Below, piece after piece: positions 20,898 through 32,145 of a stretch of DNA of 64,000 nucleotides (the stretch's first letter is position 1; each line of letters begins with the position of its first letter). Source of the stretch: Channallabes apus. Its lineage: Eukaryota > Chordata > Actinopteri > Siluriformes > Clariidae. A program made the position numbers and the translations under genes. The stretch covers positions 47,111,866-47,175,865 of the forward strand of contig CM060111.1 of assembly GCA_030522415.1 (NCBI GenBank), in the 5' to 3' direction. The notes under the pieces are model-generated. The model made no database searches. It worked only from the letters and a program-made list of their open reading frames with translations, and was not told the DNA's origin.

Positions 20898-21902
20898 ATG
20901 TACAAGTGCCAAAGTGACTCTGCACACAAATTCTATTCCCTTTTTTATTTTATACACTTATAAACACAAATACACACACATTATAAAATCTGAATGCATT
21001 ATACACCGTCATGTTACATCATTAAACTTTTCCTTAATCCAGAGGGAGAAACACAGCGGACTTTAAAGCTTCTTGGAGATTAGCTGCACAAGATTAGTTT
21101 ATTTTATGCTGTAAAACAGAGAACAGGACAGAATGACAAACCATCAGTGAAGATACCATCACACCTAAAGTTTTTTTCAAAAGAAGAAGAAGAATTACAC
21201 ATAGGGAATATTTTGTGAATTTTGTGAAAATCAAAATGGTGTAAAAAAAATTTTTGTGGTTATTAAGGTCAAGGTCAGTTGTAAAAAATTGTACTCTCTG
21301 GTACAGTCATATGTCCTTTAAATGTTGTAATTATCTCTCTGTTTATTTTCTTTCTAAAAGATTCCTGTGAGTTGCACCATAGCTCCAAATCACAACAGAA
21401 CCAGGTTTAGTGACCGTTTAAAGATTAAAGGGAAAAAATGTATGATGATTTTAAAAATGGTGTTTACAGACAACCTTGTGCAATGAGCAAACATATAAAA
21501 TGGTGTTTACTGCATTTTGCAAATCTAACTGTTAACAGCCATAACATTAACCATTTAAACCAATAATGTTATAGTCTACAAGGGTTTTTTAAGAAAGGCT
21601 AAGTCCTTCTAGACTGAGGATGGAGCGATACTCCGGTAAACCTTTGTTCATTAACACCGTTCATCACTGCATTTACAATGGCAACTCTTAAGGCTTAAGA
21701 AAGCTGGACATCAATACTGTACAGCGGTGTCAAAGACGTGTCTGGGATCAGGCTCATCTCTTTTGGAAACTGACACACTGGAGCTGTGTTTTGTGGTCAG
21801 ACGAGTTTCTAACAAAATTTCAAACAAAAGTTAAGTTGAGTTAAGTCAAGTAGGCTTTTATTGTCACTTCAACCATATATAGTTTAGTACACAGTGAAAC
21901 AC

Positions 21903-22240
21903 AGTGTTGCCAACGATTTTCAATGGCACGTAGTCTCCTCAAAAAGTCGCCAAATGTCGCTAGATGACGTCATGCGTATATTTGCCTATTGATGACGTAA
22001 TTACATCGTATTTGCATTCTGCGTGTTTTCCCTAATCCTTCCTCATGTGTCCAATATGAAACTGTCAGCTGCCATGCGGTCACAGGAATATACTGTGCCT
22101 TTCAGCCGGAGTTAGCGCTCACTGATTAGAGCAGACACAGGGAGATGAGTAACTGTAACAGGAAAGCAAGACCTTGTGCTTACAGGACAGTACTGGCGAC
22201 ATTGGAAAGTTACTAAGGTTTGTCCAAAGATTTCTAAAAT
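21903..22240 (+). repeat. dispersed GTGTTGCCAAC repeat, copy 2
   Basis: Second copy of the repeat at 7841-8160, here nested in the LINE 3' region. It has diverged at scattered sites but keeps both end blocks. Confidence 0.65.
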
Positions 22241-22257
22241 TAACAGAAACTAACTAG

Positions 22258-22991
22258 CTAAATAAGAAACTTAATTAGTTGGCTAACTGAGACAACCCTA
22301 ACCCTTGCTAATGAGACCCACCATGGTCGTATCATCAGCAAACTTGATTTGAACTGTGTCGCTACACAGACATGAGTCAGCAGTGTGAACAGCAGGGGAC
22401 TGAGCACACAGACTTGGGGGGCCCCAGTACTCAGTGTGGTGGAGCAATTCCCGATCCGTACTGACTGAGAATTTCTGGTCAGAAAGTCCAGGATCCAGTT
22501 ACAGAGGGAGGTGTTCAGGCCCAACAGGCTCAGTTTCCCTAATCGGGTGTTGAGGGATGATGGTATTGAATACTGAACTGACATCAAACGTATGTGTCTT
22601 TATTATTCACATGTGGCAAGATGGAGTGTGGTGGAGATGGCATCATCAGTTGAACGGTTAGGACGAGATCCAGTGTGGGGGGCAGCAGGGTCTTTATGTG
22701 TCTCATGACGAGCTAGAAGCACTTTATGATGGGTGTGAGTGTAACAGGATGGTAGTAATTGAGACAGGACACAGAAGACTTCTTCGGCACGGGGACGATG
22801 GTGGTGGACTTGAAGCATGTGGGAACGATAGAGCTGCTCAGCGAGATGTTGAAGATGTCATTGAGAACATCTGTCAGCTCTTCAGCACATTCTCTGAGCA
22901 CCCTGCCAGGGATATTGTCGGGACCAGCAGCTTTTCGTGGGTTGACTCTGCGTAGAGTTTTCCTCACATCAGCTGTGGTGAGACACAGCAC
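22258..22991 (-). pseudogene. RT fragments of the jockey/CR1-like LINE
   Basis: The N-terminal block [20 protein letters not shown] and [20 protein letters not shown] (22713-22991), then SRPNRSTDDAISTTLHLA (22603-22680), then [20 protein letters not shown] and [20 protein letters not shown] (22258-22587). These are RT finger and palm regions in order but in different frames. The motif A aspartate and the YADD/FADD box are not intact. Confidence 0.75.
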
Positions 22992-23159
22992 CTGGTCGTT
23001 CGGAGGGTGGGATTGTCTTCCTAGCCGTCATGTCATTCTGCGTGTTGAACCGAGTGTAGAAGTCGTTTAGGATGTCGTCAGGAATGTCATCATGTTCTCT
23101 GGGACAAAGTAGAAAAGAACTAGCCAAGCTTGTATATCAGCACAAGGTGCTAAAATCAG

Positions 23160-23600
23160 CATTAATCATGGCAAGGAGGTGTGGCAGTGCCCGTGGCAGG
23201 AGTAAATGCATATTTGTGAGAGTACCATTAGTGTAGAACAATATGTTAAGATTTCTGGGCAACATATGCTGCCATCCAAGCATCGTCCTTTTTTAGAGAC
23301 ATCCCTGGATTGGGTTGCACATGCATGGCTGCTACACACAGAGTACGGCTGTGAGACTGGCCCGTCTGCTTTAACTAAGAGTGTGTGGTGCATTATGAAG
23401 CATGATTGGAAGAATAAAAGAAACTCTCACTAGAAAAAAAACATGGACTCACTTGTGTCTTCAGTTACCATATGCTTAAAGTAAAATGAGTGCATATTTA
23501 AAAATACATTTAAAAAGTATGTTACTATGGCATAATTTTGAATAGATTTGATTGCTTTTCTTAGCAATTTCCATGCTGCCCCAACATTTTTGGAATTTGA
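23160..23600 (+). pseudogene. degraded Tc1-like transposase end
   Basis: Pieces of a Tc1-type C-terminal domain are visible in shifting frames: CTGCCATCCAAGCATCG, then a GACTGGCCCGTCTGC (DWP-like) block, then GTGTGGTGCATTATGAAGC (ENVW-type region). A terminal CCCCAACATTTTTGGAAT lies near 23580. It is very decayed. Confidence 0.45.
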
Positions 23601-23736
23601 GTTGTGCTATAATGGCAGGAAGGACCACTGACACATAGGATTTAAATATAAAATCATAATTACATGCATTTTACTGTGACCAGAATTGTACTCTGTGACA
23701 ATTTGATAAAAATATAATCACCCAATAATTACTTAC

Positions 23737-23913
23737 TGTAGTGTCTCCAGTTTACAGTGTGGATCCTTCAATAGATCAGAGAGCAGCTTCACTCCTGATT
23801 CTCCTGGTTTATTGTAGTCCAGGTTCAGCTCTCTCAGGCGTGATGAGGAGTTCGACCTCAAAGCTGAAGCCAAAGCAGTACAACCTTCTTCTGTTATATT
23901 GCACCGTGTGAGT
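23737..23913 (-). CDS. NLRC3-like LRR exon (seventh in gene order)
   Basis: A 177-bp exon between an acceptor (TGTCTGCAG) at 23914 and a donor (GTAAGTAATT) ending at 23736. Phase-2 ends split a codon on both sides, as in the other six exons. It encodes one LRR pair: TRCNITEEGCTALASALRS, LRELNLDYNKPGESGVKLL, and DLLKDPHCKLETL. The ESGVKLLSDLLKDPHCKLE wording is more like the terminal LRR exons of fish NLR-C genes than the [16 protein letters not shown] type upstream. NLRC3-like proteins are cytosolic immune sensors whose LRRs form the ligand-sensing or autoinhibitory solenoid. Confidence 0.75.
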
Positions 23914-24537
23914 CTGCAGACAGAAAAGAGAATAACATAATATTTTACATCTTCTGATTGGGTTAGAAACTGGGATGAAAATTCTGGTAAATTAAGGTGT
24001 AAAAGAGATGAATGTTTACAGAAAATTTCAAGCAGAATACTGTGATGAGATCCTTAAAAATGAACAGAAAACTTGTCACCAACTTAATGTGACAACTTGA
24101 GGTGACTCCAACATATTTGTCTGTACAAACTATATACACAATCATTCATGAACACCACTAGCACATTACGGGAACTCAGCTGGGAGTTATTGCCACGGCC
24201 CCATTACGGTCCTGACCTCGCCTCAAGCCATTTCCACACATTTGGGCCTTTAAAGAATGGGAGGGTCAGCATTTCAGACGTGAGGCAGGCAGTCCGATCA
24301 TGACTCCGGAGTACTGAGAAACCTTTCTACCTTGATGGTGTCCAAGTACTAGTGAAACGCTGGGATGAGTGCATTAGTGTAGCTGGGGATTATATAGTGA
24401 AGTAAAGGGAGGTTTTTGGTTTGAATCAAACACTCCTCATAGTTTATATTCATTTAAAATTACTCTTGGGGTTTGATTAAATGGATCTAGATAACTTTAT
24501 GGCCTTCTTGTTTATTCAAAAACAATATTGATCTTAC

Positions 24538-24705
24538 TCCAGTATCTCCAGCGTACAGTGTGGATTCTCCAGTCCAGCAGAGAGCATCTTCACTCCTGAA
24601 TCCTGCAGGTTATTGTCCCACAGATTCAGTTCTCTCAGACTGGAGGAGTGGAGAACCGAGGACAGAACTCTACAGCTTTCCACTAAGAGATCACACAAAC
24701 ACAAT
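24538..24705 (-). CDS. NLRC3-like LRR exon (sixth)
   Basis: 168 bp, two codons shorter than the 174-bp standard (HSSSLREL where others have NSSxLREL with two more residues). The acceptor ATTCCAG and donor GTAAGA are canonical. It encodes [37 protein letters not shown] and [12 protein letters not shown]. The frame is open and the ends are phase 2. Confidence 0.75.
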
Positions 24706-24914
24706 CTGGAATAGAAATAATAATATATTGGTATGTCTTATAAAACAGTTTAATATGACCATTTTTGCTCAGTCCAGGAATTCACAGTTAGCACAGTATA
24801 GCAAACAAAGTGTTTTAAGGTGAAGGTTTTAGTGTGAACTGAAAGATACTAGATATTTTAGTCTTATATCCGATTATTTAGAAAGTTCTATTTAAACTAT
24901 TGCACACACACTAT

Positions 24915-25385
24915 GAGTAATTTAAGAATGCCTCCTGCATGTCTTTTGACTGTGGGAGAACATGCAAACTCCACCCACACAGACCCAAAGTAGGAATCGA
25001 ACTCTCAATTCAATTCAGTTTTATTTGTATAGCGCTTTTAACAATTGACATTGTCACAAAGCAGCTTTACACAATCAAAGGAACTATTTAAGTTTGTATG
25101 GAATGTGAATGTGTATGAATCAAAATGTTCAGATAGTCCCTGGTGAGCAAGCCGAGGGCGACAGTGGCAAGGAAAAACTCCCTGAGATGGTAATAGGAAG
25201 AAACCTTGAGAGGAACCAGACTCAACAGGGAACCCATCCTCATCTGGGTGAAACAGATAGCAGGAAATGATCTGCATTTATACAGTGTTAAGTGTTAGGT
25301 TCAGCTATGAACCTCTCCACCCTAGAGGTGCTACTGTAGGCCCCAATGCTATCCAGTACACCACCGTGCTGCCCGCACAAGTAAG
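24915..25385 (-). repeat. tRNA-derived SINE split by an L2 tail
   Basis: SINE pieces at about 24915-25004 (CTGTGGGAGAACATGCAAAC, GGAATCGAACTC) and 25307-25385 (TGAACCTCT...CCAGTACACCACCGTGCTGC) belong to the same family as 40159-40515. An L2 3' fragment lies between them (25005-25306). Confidence 0.7.
25005..25306 (-). mobile_element. L2 3' fragment inside the SINE
   Basis: Antisense L2 tail (TTTTATTTGTATAGCGCTTT at 25019) plus about 280 bp of 3' UTR, nearly identical to 655-940. There is no coding sequence. Confidence 0.85.
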
Positions 25386-25666
25386 TCTATTTTTATTAAT
25401 TTTGCTCATGATATAATGGAATTTTCATTATTGTATCAAAATCAAATAATTTTAATCTATCTGTTCTTATTACATACAGGTCCTTCTCAAAAATTAGCAT
25501 ATTGTGATAAAGATCATTATTTTCTGTAATGTACTGATAAACATTAGACTTTCATATATTTTAGATTCATTACACACAAACTGAAGTAGTTCAAGCCTTT
25601 TATTGTTTTAATATTGATGATTGTGGCATACAGCTCATGAAAACCCCAAATCCCTATCTCAAAAAA

Positions 25667-26185
25667 TTAGCATATTTCATCCGACCAATAAAAGAAAAGT
25701 GTTTTGAATACAAAAAAGTCAACCTTCAAATAATGATGTTCAGTTCTGCACTCAATACTTGGTCGGGAATCCTTTTGCAGATTCTTGTGTCTTGTGTCTC
25801 TCAACTTTCTCTTCACAATATCCCACAGATTCTCTATGGGGTTCAGGTCAGGAGAGTTGGCAGGCCAATTGAGCACAGTAATACCATGGTCAGTAAACCA
25901 TTTACCAGTGGTTTTGGCACTGTGAGCAGGTGCCAGGTCGTGCTGAAAAATGAAATCTTCATCTCCATAAAGCTTTTCAGCAGATGGAAGCATGAAGTGC
26001 TCCAAAATCTCCTGATAGCTAGCTGCATTGACCCTGCCCTTGATAAAACACAGTGGACCAACACCAGCAGCTGACATGGCACCCCAGACCATCACTGACT
26101 GTGGGTACTTGACACTGGACTTCAGGCATTTTGGCATTTCCCTCTCCCCAGTCTTCCTCCAGACTCTGGCACCTTGATTTCCCAA
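25667..26185 (-). pseudogene. inverted duplicate of the Tc1 transposase 3' half
   Basis: It encodes the same GNQGARVWRKTGEREMPKCL to PNSPDLNPIENLW-type segment as the plus-strand copy, with only a few differences (KLRDTRHK versus KLRDARHK). It has no HTH and no first Asp. Confidence 0.85.
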
Positions 26186-26432
26186 CTGAAGTAGTTCAAG
26201 CCTTTTATTGTTTTAATATTGATGATTGTGGCATACAGCTCATGAAAACCCAAAATCCCGATCTCAAAAAATTAGCATATCATGAAAAGGTTCTCTAAAC
26301 GAGCTATTAACCTAATCATCTGAATCAACTAATTAACTCCTTAATTAGTTAAACTCCTTAATTAAACACCTGCAAAAGATTCCTGAGGCTTTTAAAAACT
26401 CCCAGCCTGGTTCATTACTCAAAACCGCAATC

Positions 26433-27258
26433 ATGGGTAAGACTGCCGACCTGACTGCTGTCCAGAAGGCCATCATTGACACCCTCAAGCAAGAGGGTAA
26501 GACACAGAAAGACATTTCTGAACGAATAGGCTGTTCCCAGAGTGCTGTATCAAGGCACCTCAGTGGGAAGTCTGTGGGAAGGAAAAAGTGTGGCAGAAAA
26601 CGCTGCACAACGAGAAGAGGTGACCGGGCCCTGAGGAAGATTGTGGAGAAGGACCGATTCCAGACCTTGGGGGACCTGCGGAAGCAGTGGACTGAGTCTG
26701 GAGTAGAAACATCCAGAGCCACCCTGTACAGGCGTGTGCAGGAAATGGGCTACAGGTTGCAAATTTTGCATGTCATTGGGAAATCAAGGTGCCAGAGTCT
26801 GGAGGAAGACTGGGGAGAGGGAAATGCCAAAATGCCTGAAGTCCAGTGTCAAGTACCCACAGTCAGTGATGGTCTGGGGTGCCATGTCAGCTGCTGGTGT
26901 TGGTCCACTGTGTTTTATCAAGGGCAGGGTCAATGCAGCTAGCTATCAGGAGATTTTGGAGCACTTCATGCTTCCATCTGCTGAAAAGCTTTATGGAGAT
27001 GAAGATTTCATTTTTCAGCACGACCTGGCACCTGCTCACAGTGCCAAAACCACTGGTAAATGGTTTACTGACCATGGTATTACTGTGCTCAATTGGCCTG
27101 CCAACTCTCCTGACCTGAACCCCATAGAGAATCTGTGGGATATTGTGAAGAGAAAGTTGAGAGACGCAAGACACAAGAATCTGCAAAAGGATTCCCGACC
27201 AAGTATTGAGTGCAGAACTGAACATAATTATTTGATGGTTGACTTTTTTTTGTATTAA
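26433..27258 (+). pseudogene. Tc1-like transposase, internally deleted
   Basis: The N-terminal paired helix-turn-helix domain is intact (MGKTADLTAVQKAIIDTLKQ, SERIGCSQSAVSRHL, TLYRRVQEMGYR). After residue ~110 the frame jumps at about 26765, and about 45 residues that should contain the first catalytic Asp (SDES-type motif) are missing. The frame from 26734 then continues with WRKTGERE, VMVWGAMSAAGVGPL, QHDLAPAHS (second Asp) and NWPANSPDLNPIENLW (Glu of the DD34E triad). The C terminus is also altered after KRKLRDAR. It is catalytically dead because of the lost first Asp. Confidence 0.85.
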
Positions 27259-27530
27259 AAACACTTTTCTTTTATTGGTCGGATGAAATATGCTAATTTT
27301 TTGAGATAGGGATTTTGGGTTTTCATGAGCTGTATGCCACAATCATCAATATTAAAACAATAAAAGGCTTGAACTACTTCAGTTTGTGTGTAATGAATCT
27401 AAAATATATGAAAGTCTAATGTTTATCAGTACATTACAGAAAATAATCAACTTCATCACAATATGCTAATTTTTTGAGAAGAACCTGTAAACAATTACCC
27501 AATATACTTCAACATCAAAGCATGTGACTA

Positions 27531-27762
27531 GGGGGCACTGGTGGCTCAGTGGTAGGTGTTTCGCCTGCCATGCGGACGGCCCGGGTGCGATTCCCAGCCG
27601 GTGCCCAAAACCCCAGCCACTGGATACAGTGCCGGTCCCAAGCCCGGATACAATGGGAGGGTTGCATCAGGAAGGGCATCCGGCGTAAAACCTGTGCCAA
27701 GTTGTAGTGCGGACTGGATATTCCGGTGGCGACCCCTTACCGGGAGCAGCCGAAAGACCAAC
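27531..27762 (+). mobile_element. tRNA-derived SINE with an RTE-like 3' end
   Basis: The A-box-like TGGCTCAGTGGTAGGTG and B-box-like GGGTGCGATTCCCAG form a tRNA-derived head. The tail GGCGACCCCTTACCGGGAGC plus AGCCGAAAGACCAACAA matches the 3' end of the RTE LINE at 14111. A perfect 20-bp target duplication AACATCAAAGCATGTGACTA flanks it (27511-27530 and 27763-27782). Confidence 0.9.
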
Positions 27763-27782
27763 AACATCAAAGCATGTGACTA

Positions 27783-28099
27783 AGTTGACAATTTTTATAA
27801 TTTATTTTTATTCAGTCTTTTTTCCATATTTTTTGTTACATTTATTTAAATTCATGTAGGACTATCTTCATGTGGAAGATTTGTCACAACTCAGGAGAGC
27901 GAAGCTGATTCTCCATCACAGTGTGCTGTAAATCTGTCTGCTTTATTTTTGTCACTTTCATCACAGTTTACAGCTATCCTGGGTTCTCTAAAGCTCAGGC
28001 CTTTTGGACATTCTTCATTTTGTGTTCTCTTTAAATGCACAGATGAGTTTCTGATTGTTTATACATACAGTAATGAGTGTAAGAGCACAATGATCTGAC
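27783..28099. other. intron sequence, nothing recognised
   Basis: AT-rich sequence between the SINE and the next LRR exon. No repeat that I can name. Confidence 0.5.
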
Positions 28100-28273
28100 C
28101 TCAGTATCTCCAGTGTACAGTGTGGATTCTCCAGTCCAGCAGAGAGCAGCTTCACTCCTGAATCCTGTAATTTATTATCAGTCAGGTTCAGTTCTCTCAG
28201 TCTGGAGGAGTTTGAGCTGAGAACTGAGGACAGAACTCTACAGCTTTCCTCTGTCAGACAGCAACCATACAAT
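28100..28273 (-). CDS. NLRC3-like LRR exon (fifth)
   Basis: 174 bp, acceptor TTTAACAG and donor GTCAGATC. It encodes [40 protein letters not shown] and [12 protein letters not shown], the consensus NLR-C leucine-rich repeat pair. It is open and phase 2 at both ends. Confidence 0.8.
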
Positions 28274-28394
28274 CTGTTAAAGAAATTATTACACATTAGA
28301 ACACGTTTTAACTGTTGGTTAAAAATAAAAATGCACTTCCTTTTACATTTGCCTAATTTTCAGCTTGAATTTGAGTGTATGAATTATTAAAATT

Positions 28395-28925
28395 TCAATT
28401 CACAAAAACAGCAGCAACAATAGCACTTTTAGCAATGGTCATAGTCACAAAGCAGTTTCAAGGAACCAAAAGAAAATTATGGAAATATGTTAGAAAATAT
28501 GTATGAGTCAAAATGATCAGAAGGAAACACAGACATGAGGGGGAACTGAGATGTAAAGCAAACAATCACCTCACCGTCAACAAACCTGAGTGATCAAATG
28601 AGACTGAGGAAGACAGCATCTAAACATACCAGTTCACCATAATACTCTACGTCCATGAGTCCCCCAGATCTGCTCCTTTACCTTATGGCAAATCTATTTA
28701 TAAAAATGCTTGGCTAAATAAATAGGTTTGGTAATATTATCTACATGAGCTTCAAATGAAAGATTGGTTCAGTCTCTGCAGCTCCCTTTTCAACCTGATC
28801 ATTTTGAATCATACATATTTTCTCACGTCATACACATTTCCACAATTTTCCTTTAATTGTGTAAAGCTGCCTTATAATGATGACCATTGTTAAAAGTGCT
28901 ATACAAATAAAATTTAATTAAATGA
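28395..28925. repeat. L2 3' fragments in both orientations
   Basis: 28515-28733 is antisense L2 (3' UTR to the end of ORF2, CTTGGCTAAATAAATAGGTT). 28845-28925 is a sense L2 tail (GTGTAAAGCTGCCTTATAAT, GTTAAAAGTGCTATACAAAT). 28395-28514 contains a diverged L2-tail-like segment. Confidence 0.7.
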
Positions 28926-29864
28926 CATGTAATAGAATTGATTAAACTAACTCCTGGACACAGGAAAGTTAAGGGAAGGAGAGGTGCATCCATGCTGCTG
29001 AAGAAAGTGCAATAGATGGCGGTGGGAAAGCAGTAAACAAACAGACAGCATGCTTGATTCAGCTCTAAGAAGTCGTTTAGTTTCTGTCTTGTCTTGACCG
29101 AACAAAAGAAGTTAAACTTGTAATCATTCATAAGACGATAGATCAGAAACCCCTTAGTGTTGAATAGTAGTGTGTTGTACCCACTAGTTTGAGACTGTTC
29201 TTAACAGGCACAAATTTAGTTGAGCTGGCTACATTGTCTAGCATACAATTGTCTGCAGTCCAGTTAGGTTTACTTGCTGGTTTGAGGGTCTGAGAACCAG
29301 AATGAAAGTATTGGGTTGGTGTCCTCATACTGTATCTGGAGAGGCCCACAGTACACTAGATGTATTTTGATGTGAATGTGGCAGTGTTTTGATGAAGGTA
29401 CTGTACAGAAAAGGTGGTAGCTGAGTGAAGTAGCTACATGAAGGATCCCCATAGAACTATCTCCAACTATATATGTGTGAGGAACTTCACAATGGGCCAC
29501 CTTTAGATAACTTAAAAGTGTAATATTATTTTAATGCCATGTGGTGCCCAGTCCACAATTCTGATCCACAATTCTGATCCACATGATCATCAAATGAGGT
29601 TTAGACTTTATTTTGTCAGTGATAGGAAAGTTCACTGCGACACAAAGATTTGTGATCCTTCTTCCTTTAAAAATGTTCTATCCACTTTTTTCTTGCCCAT
29701 GGCCAATTTTTAACACCAGTAAGCCAACAGCCATCAGTCATCATATTGACCCGGTAAACTGCCTGTGACACCCCAGCTAAAAAATCTCACCAACCAGCAA
29801 AAATCACGATACACCCATCACTGATGCTAACATTTACATACCTCTGTTATGTATGTTTCACATT
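28926..29864. other. intron sequence, nothing recognised
   Basis: Long non-coding stretch. Short open frames exist but show no domain. Confidence 0.5.
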
Positions 29865-30190
29865 CAGTGGCTTGCAAAAGTATTCGGCCCCCTTGAACTT
29901 TTCCACATTTTGTCACATTACAGCCACAAACATGAATCAATTTTATTGGAATTCCACGTGAAAGACCAATACAAAGTGGTGTACATGTGAGAAGTGGAAC
30001 AAAAATCAACATTTTTTACAAATAAATAACTGCAAAGTGGAGTTGCACGACTTTGTGCAGTGCACGACTAATAGTTGTCCTATGGACAGATTCCCCCACC
30101 TGAGCTGTAGATTTCTGCAGCTCGTCCAGAGTCACCATGGGCCTCTTGGCTGCATTTCTGATCAGCGCTCTCCTTGTTCGGCCTGTGAGT

Positions 30191-30376
30191 TTAGGTGGAC
30201 GGCCTTCTCTTGGTAGGTTTACAGTTGTGCCATACTCCTTCCATTTCTGAATGACCGCTTGAACAGTGGCTCCGTGGGATGTTCAAGGCTTTGGAAATCT
30301 TTTTGTAGCCTAAGCCTGCTTTAAATTTCTCAATAACTTTATCCCTGACCTGTCTGGTGTGTTCTTTGTACTTCAT
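30191..30376 (-). pseudogene. Tc1-like transposase HTH fragment
   Basis: 61 aa starting MKYKEHTRQVRDKVIEKFKA, with the KKISKALNIP helix-turn-helix and then TKRRPST. It is shifted at the SHCSSGHS segment. There is no catalytic domain. Confidence 0.7.
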
Positions 30377-30497
30377 GGTGTAGTTGCTCCCAATATTCTC
30401 TTAGACAACCTCTGAGGCCGTCACAGAGCAGCTGTATTTGTACTGACATTAGATTACACACAGGTGCTCTCTATTTAGTCATTAGCACTCATCAGGC

Positions 30498-30687
30498 CAG
30501 GTGTAGCTCAGTGGTTAAGGCATTGGACTATGGTTCGGAAGATCCCAGGTTCAAACCCCACAACCACCAAGTTGTCACTGTTGGGCCCTTGAGCAAGGCC
30601 CTTAACCCTCAACTGCTCAGATGTGTAATGAGATAAAAATGTAAGTCGCTCTGGATAAGAGCGTCTGCCAAATGCCTAAATGTAAAA
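30498..30687 (+). mobile_element. V-SINE nested in the Tc1-like element
   Basis: Contains A box TAGCTCAGTGGTTAAGGC, B box GGTTCAAACCC, core TTGAGCAAGGCCCTTAACCC and tail GTAAGTCGCTCTGGATAAGA. ATCAGGC at 30491-30497 and 30688-30694 is a 7-bp target duplication. Confidence 0.9.
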
Positions 30688-31011
30688 TCAGGCAATGTCT
30701 ATGGGCAACTTACTGCACTCAGACCAAAGGGGGCTGAATAATTACGCACACCCCACTTTGCAGTTATTTATTTGTAAAAAATGTTTGGAATCATGTATGA
30801 TTTTCGTTCCACTTCTCACGTGTACACCACTTTGTATTGGTCTTTCACGTGGAATTCCAATAAAATTGATTCATGTTTGTGGCTGTAATGTGACAAAATG
30901 TGGAAAAGTTCAAGGGGGCCGAATACTTTTGCAAGCCACTGTATCTACACACAACATACATTTTCAGACTATGTATAATCAGAAATATATGATGCGTTAT
31001 GATGAACTCAC

Positions 31012-31185
31012 CCCAGTTTCTCCAATCTACAGTGAGGATTCTCCAGTCCAGCAGAGAGCAGCCTCACTCCTGAATCCTGCAGTTTGTTGTTACTCAGGTC
31101 CAGTTCTCTCAGACTTGAGAAATTTGAGCCGAGAACTGAGGACAGAGTTCTACAGCTTTCATCTGTCAGACTACACAAACACAGC
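31012..31185 (-). CDS. NLRC3-like LRR exon (fourth)
   Basis: 174 bp, acceptor CCTTCAG, donor GTGAGTTC. It encodes [39 protein letters not shown] and [13 protein letters not shown]. The frame is open and phase 2 at both ends, consistent with its neighbours. Confidence 0.8.
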
Positions 31186-31639
31186 CTGAAGGAAGAAATG
31201 GTCATATATATTAATATACTGTATGATATAAAACATTGCACACACAGCTTCAAAAGTAGAACAAATTAAAGCATCAAAACTTATACGTTACATTTTTCCT
31301 GAATTTTCTCCCTAATGTGGTCACCTGCTTTTCCGTATCATACAACAGCTATCAAATGTGGAGGATGACGCCTAACGTGTGCTTCTTTCAAGATAGATTA
31401 AGATTATTCCGAGATACAAATACATGTATTTGAACTGGTGCTCATGCAACATCAATGGTGGACATTAGAGGAAAGTGCGATGCATCTTCATACACTAGAC
31501 ACCCATAATATACTAATGTTGCTATGACTGACAGATAGTATGCTCCTACCAATTCAACAGGCATTTTTACTTCCTTTGGAATAACCTGAGCTCAGAATAT
31601 TTTCTGTGTGGAATTACACGTTCTCTCTGCTTCCATGTA

Positions 31640-31800
31640 GGTTTCCTTCAGGTTTTCCACTTTTCCAAACCGGAGTACTCAGAGGAAACCCACCAAGCAC
31701 AGGGAGAACATGCAAACTCTATGCACACAGAGCCAGGAATCGAACCCAGACACTGGAGGTGCAAGGCGACAGTGCTAACCACTACACCACCATGCCACCA
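31640..31800 (-). repeat. tRNA-derived SINE fragment (40159 family)
   Basis: Carries GGAGAACATGCAAACTCTAT, GGAATCGAACCCAGACACTG and CTAACCACTACACCACCATG, the antisense head of the family seen at 40159-40515. The 3' part is missing. Confidence 0.75.
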
Positions 31801-32145
31801 GGGCCTGTTATTGAAATTTCAAGTATAAATTACAGATTGAAACAGGACAAACTACAGGACAAACAGGCCATAATATCTCTGAGCCACTGAGCGTAACTGG
31901 GTGACGTGGCATTCTTCCACTAAAATAAAAGTGAACGCCTGGCCAGGAGGGAGGCAACAGAAAATAATCAACGTTTATCTGAAAAGAGCAATCAGGGGGG
32001 TCGGTTCAAGATTGCAATTTAGTATGTAAGATAGGGTTGGAAAGACATTCCTCCAGAAGTATGCGCTCAGGGTTAAAACAGCCTGATGACATACACAGAG
32101 AAAACATTCATTATTTTAGAATCTATTATAAAGAGATGATCTGAC

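Larger units (their letters stand above)
21837..23110 (-). mobile_element. jockey/CR1-like (Rex1-like) LINE relic with nested repeat
   Basis: The 3' end (AAGTAGGCTTTTATTGTCAC at 21849) lies left of the insertion at 21903-22240. RT fragments follow on the minus strand to 23110. The reading frame is broken several times and one stretch is partly deleted, so it is an old copy. Confidence 0.7.
25479..27490. mobile_element. rearranged Tc1-like transposon with ~700-bp inverted arms
   Basis: The outer ends are TACAGGTCCTTCTCAAAAAT (25479) and its inverse ending ACCTGTA (27490). The left arm 25481-26183 is the reverse complement of about 26788-27490, including transposase coding sequence. The middle (26184-26787) is the normal 5' half of a Tc1 element. 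A normal element has only ~200-bp terminal repeats, so the left arm is an extra inverted copy of the 3' half. Confidence 0.85.
29865..30941 (-). mobile_element. non-autonomous Tc1-like transposon with ~190-bp inverted repeats
   Basis: The ends CAGTGGCTTGCAAAAGTATT (29865) and the exact inverse AATACTTTTGCAAGCCACTG (to 30941) continue as an inverted repeat for about 190 bp. A transposase N-terminal fragment is on the minus strand (30191-30376, KFKAGLGYKKISKALNIPRS). The DDE domain is deleted. A V-SINE is nested at 30498-30687. Confidence 0.85.

Noticed and set aside
30498..30570. tRNA gene (A and B boxes present)
   Set aside because: The boxes belong to the V-SINE head. The sequence cannot fold as a complete cloverleaf and is followed by the V core.
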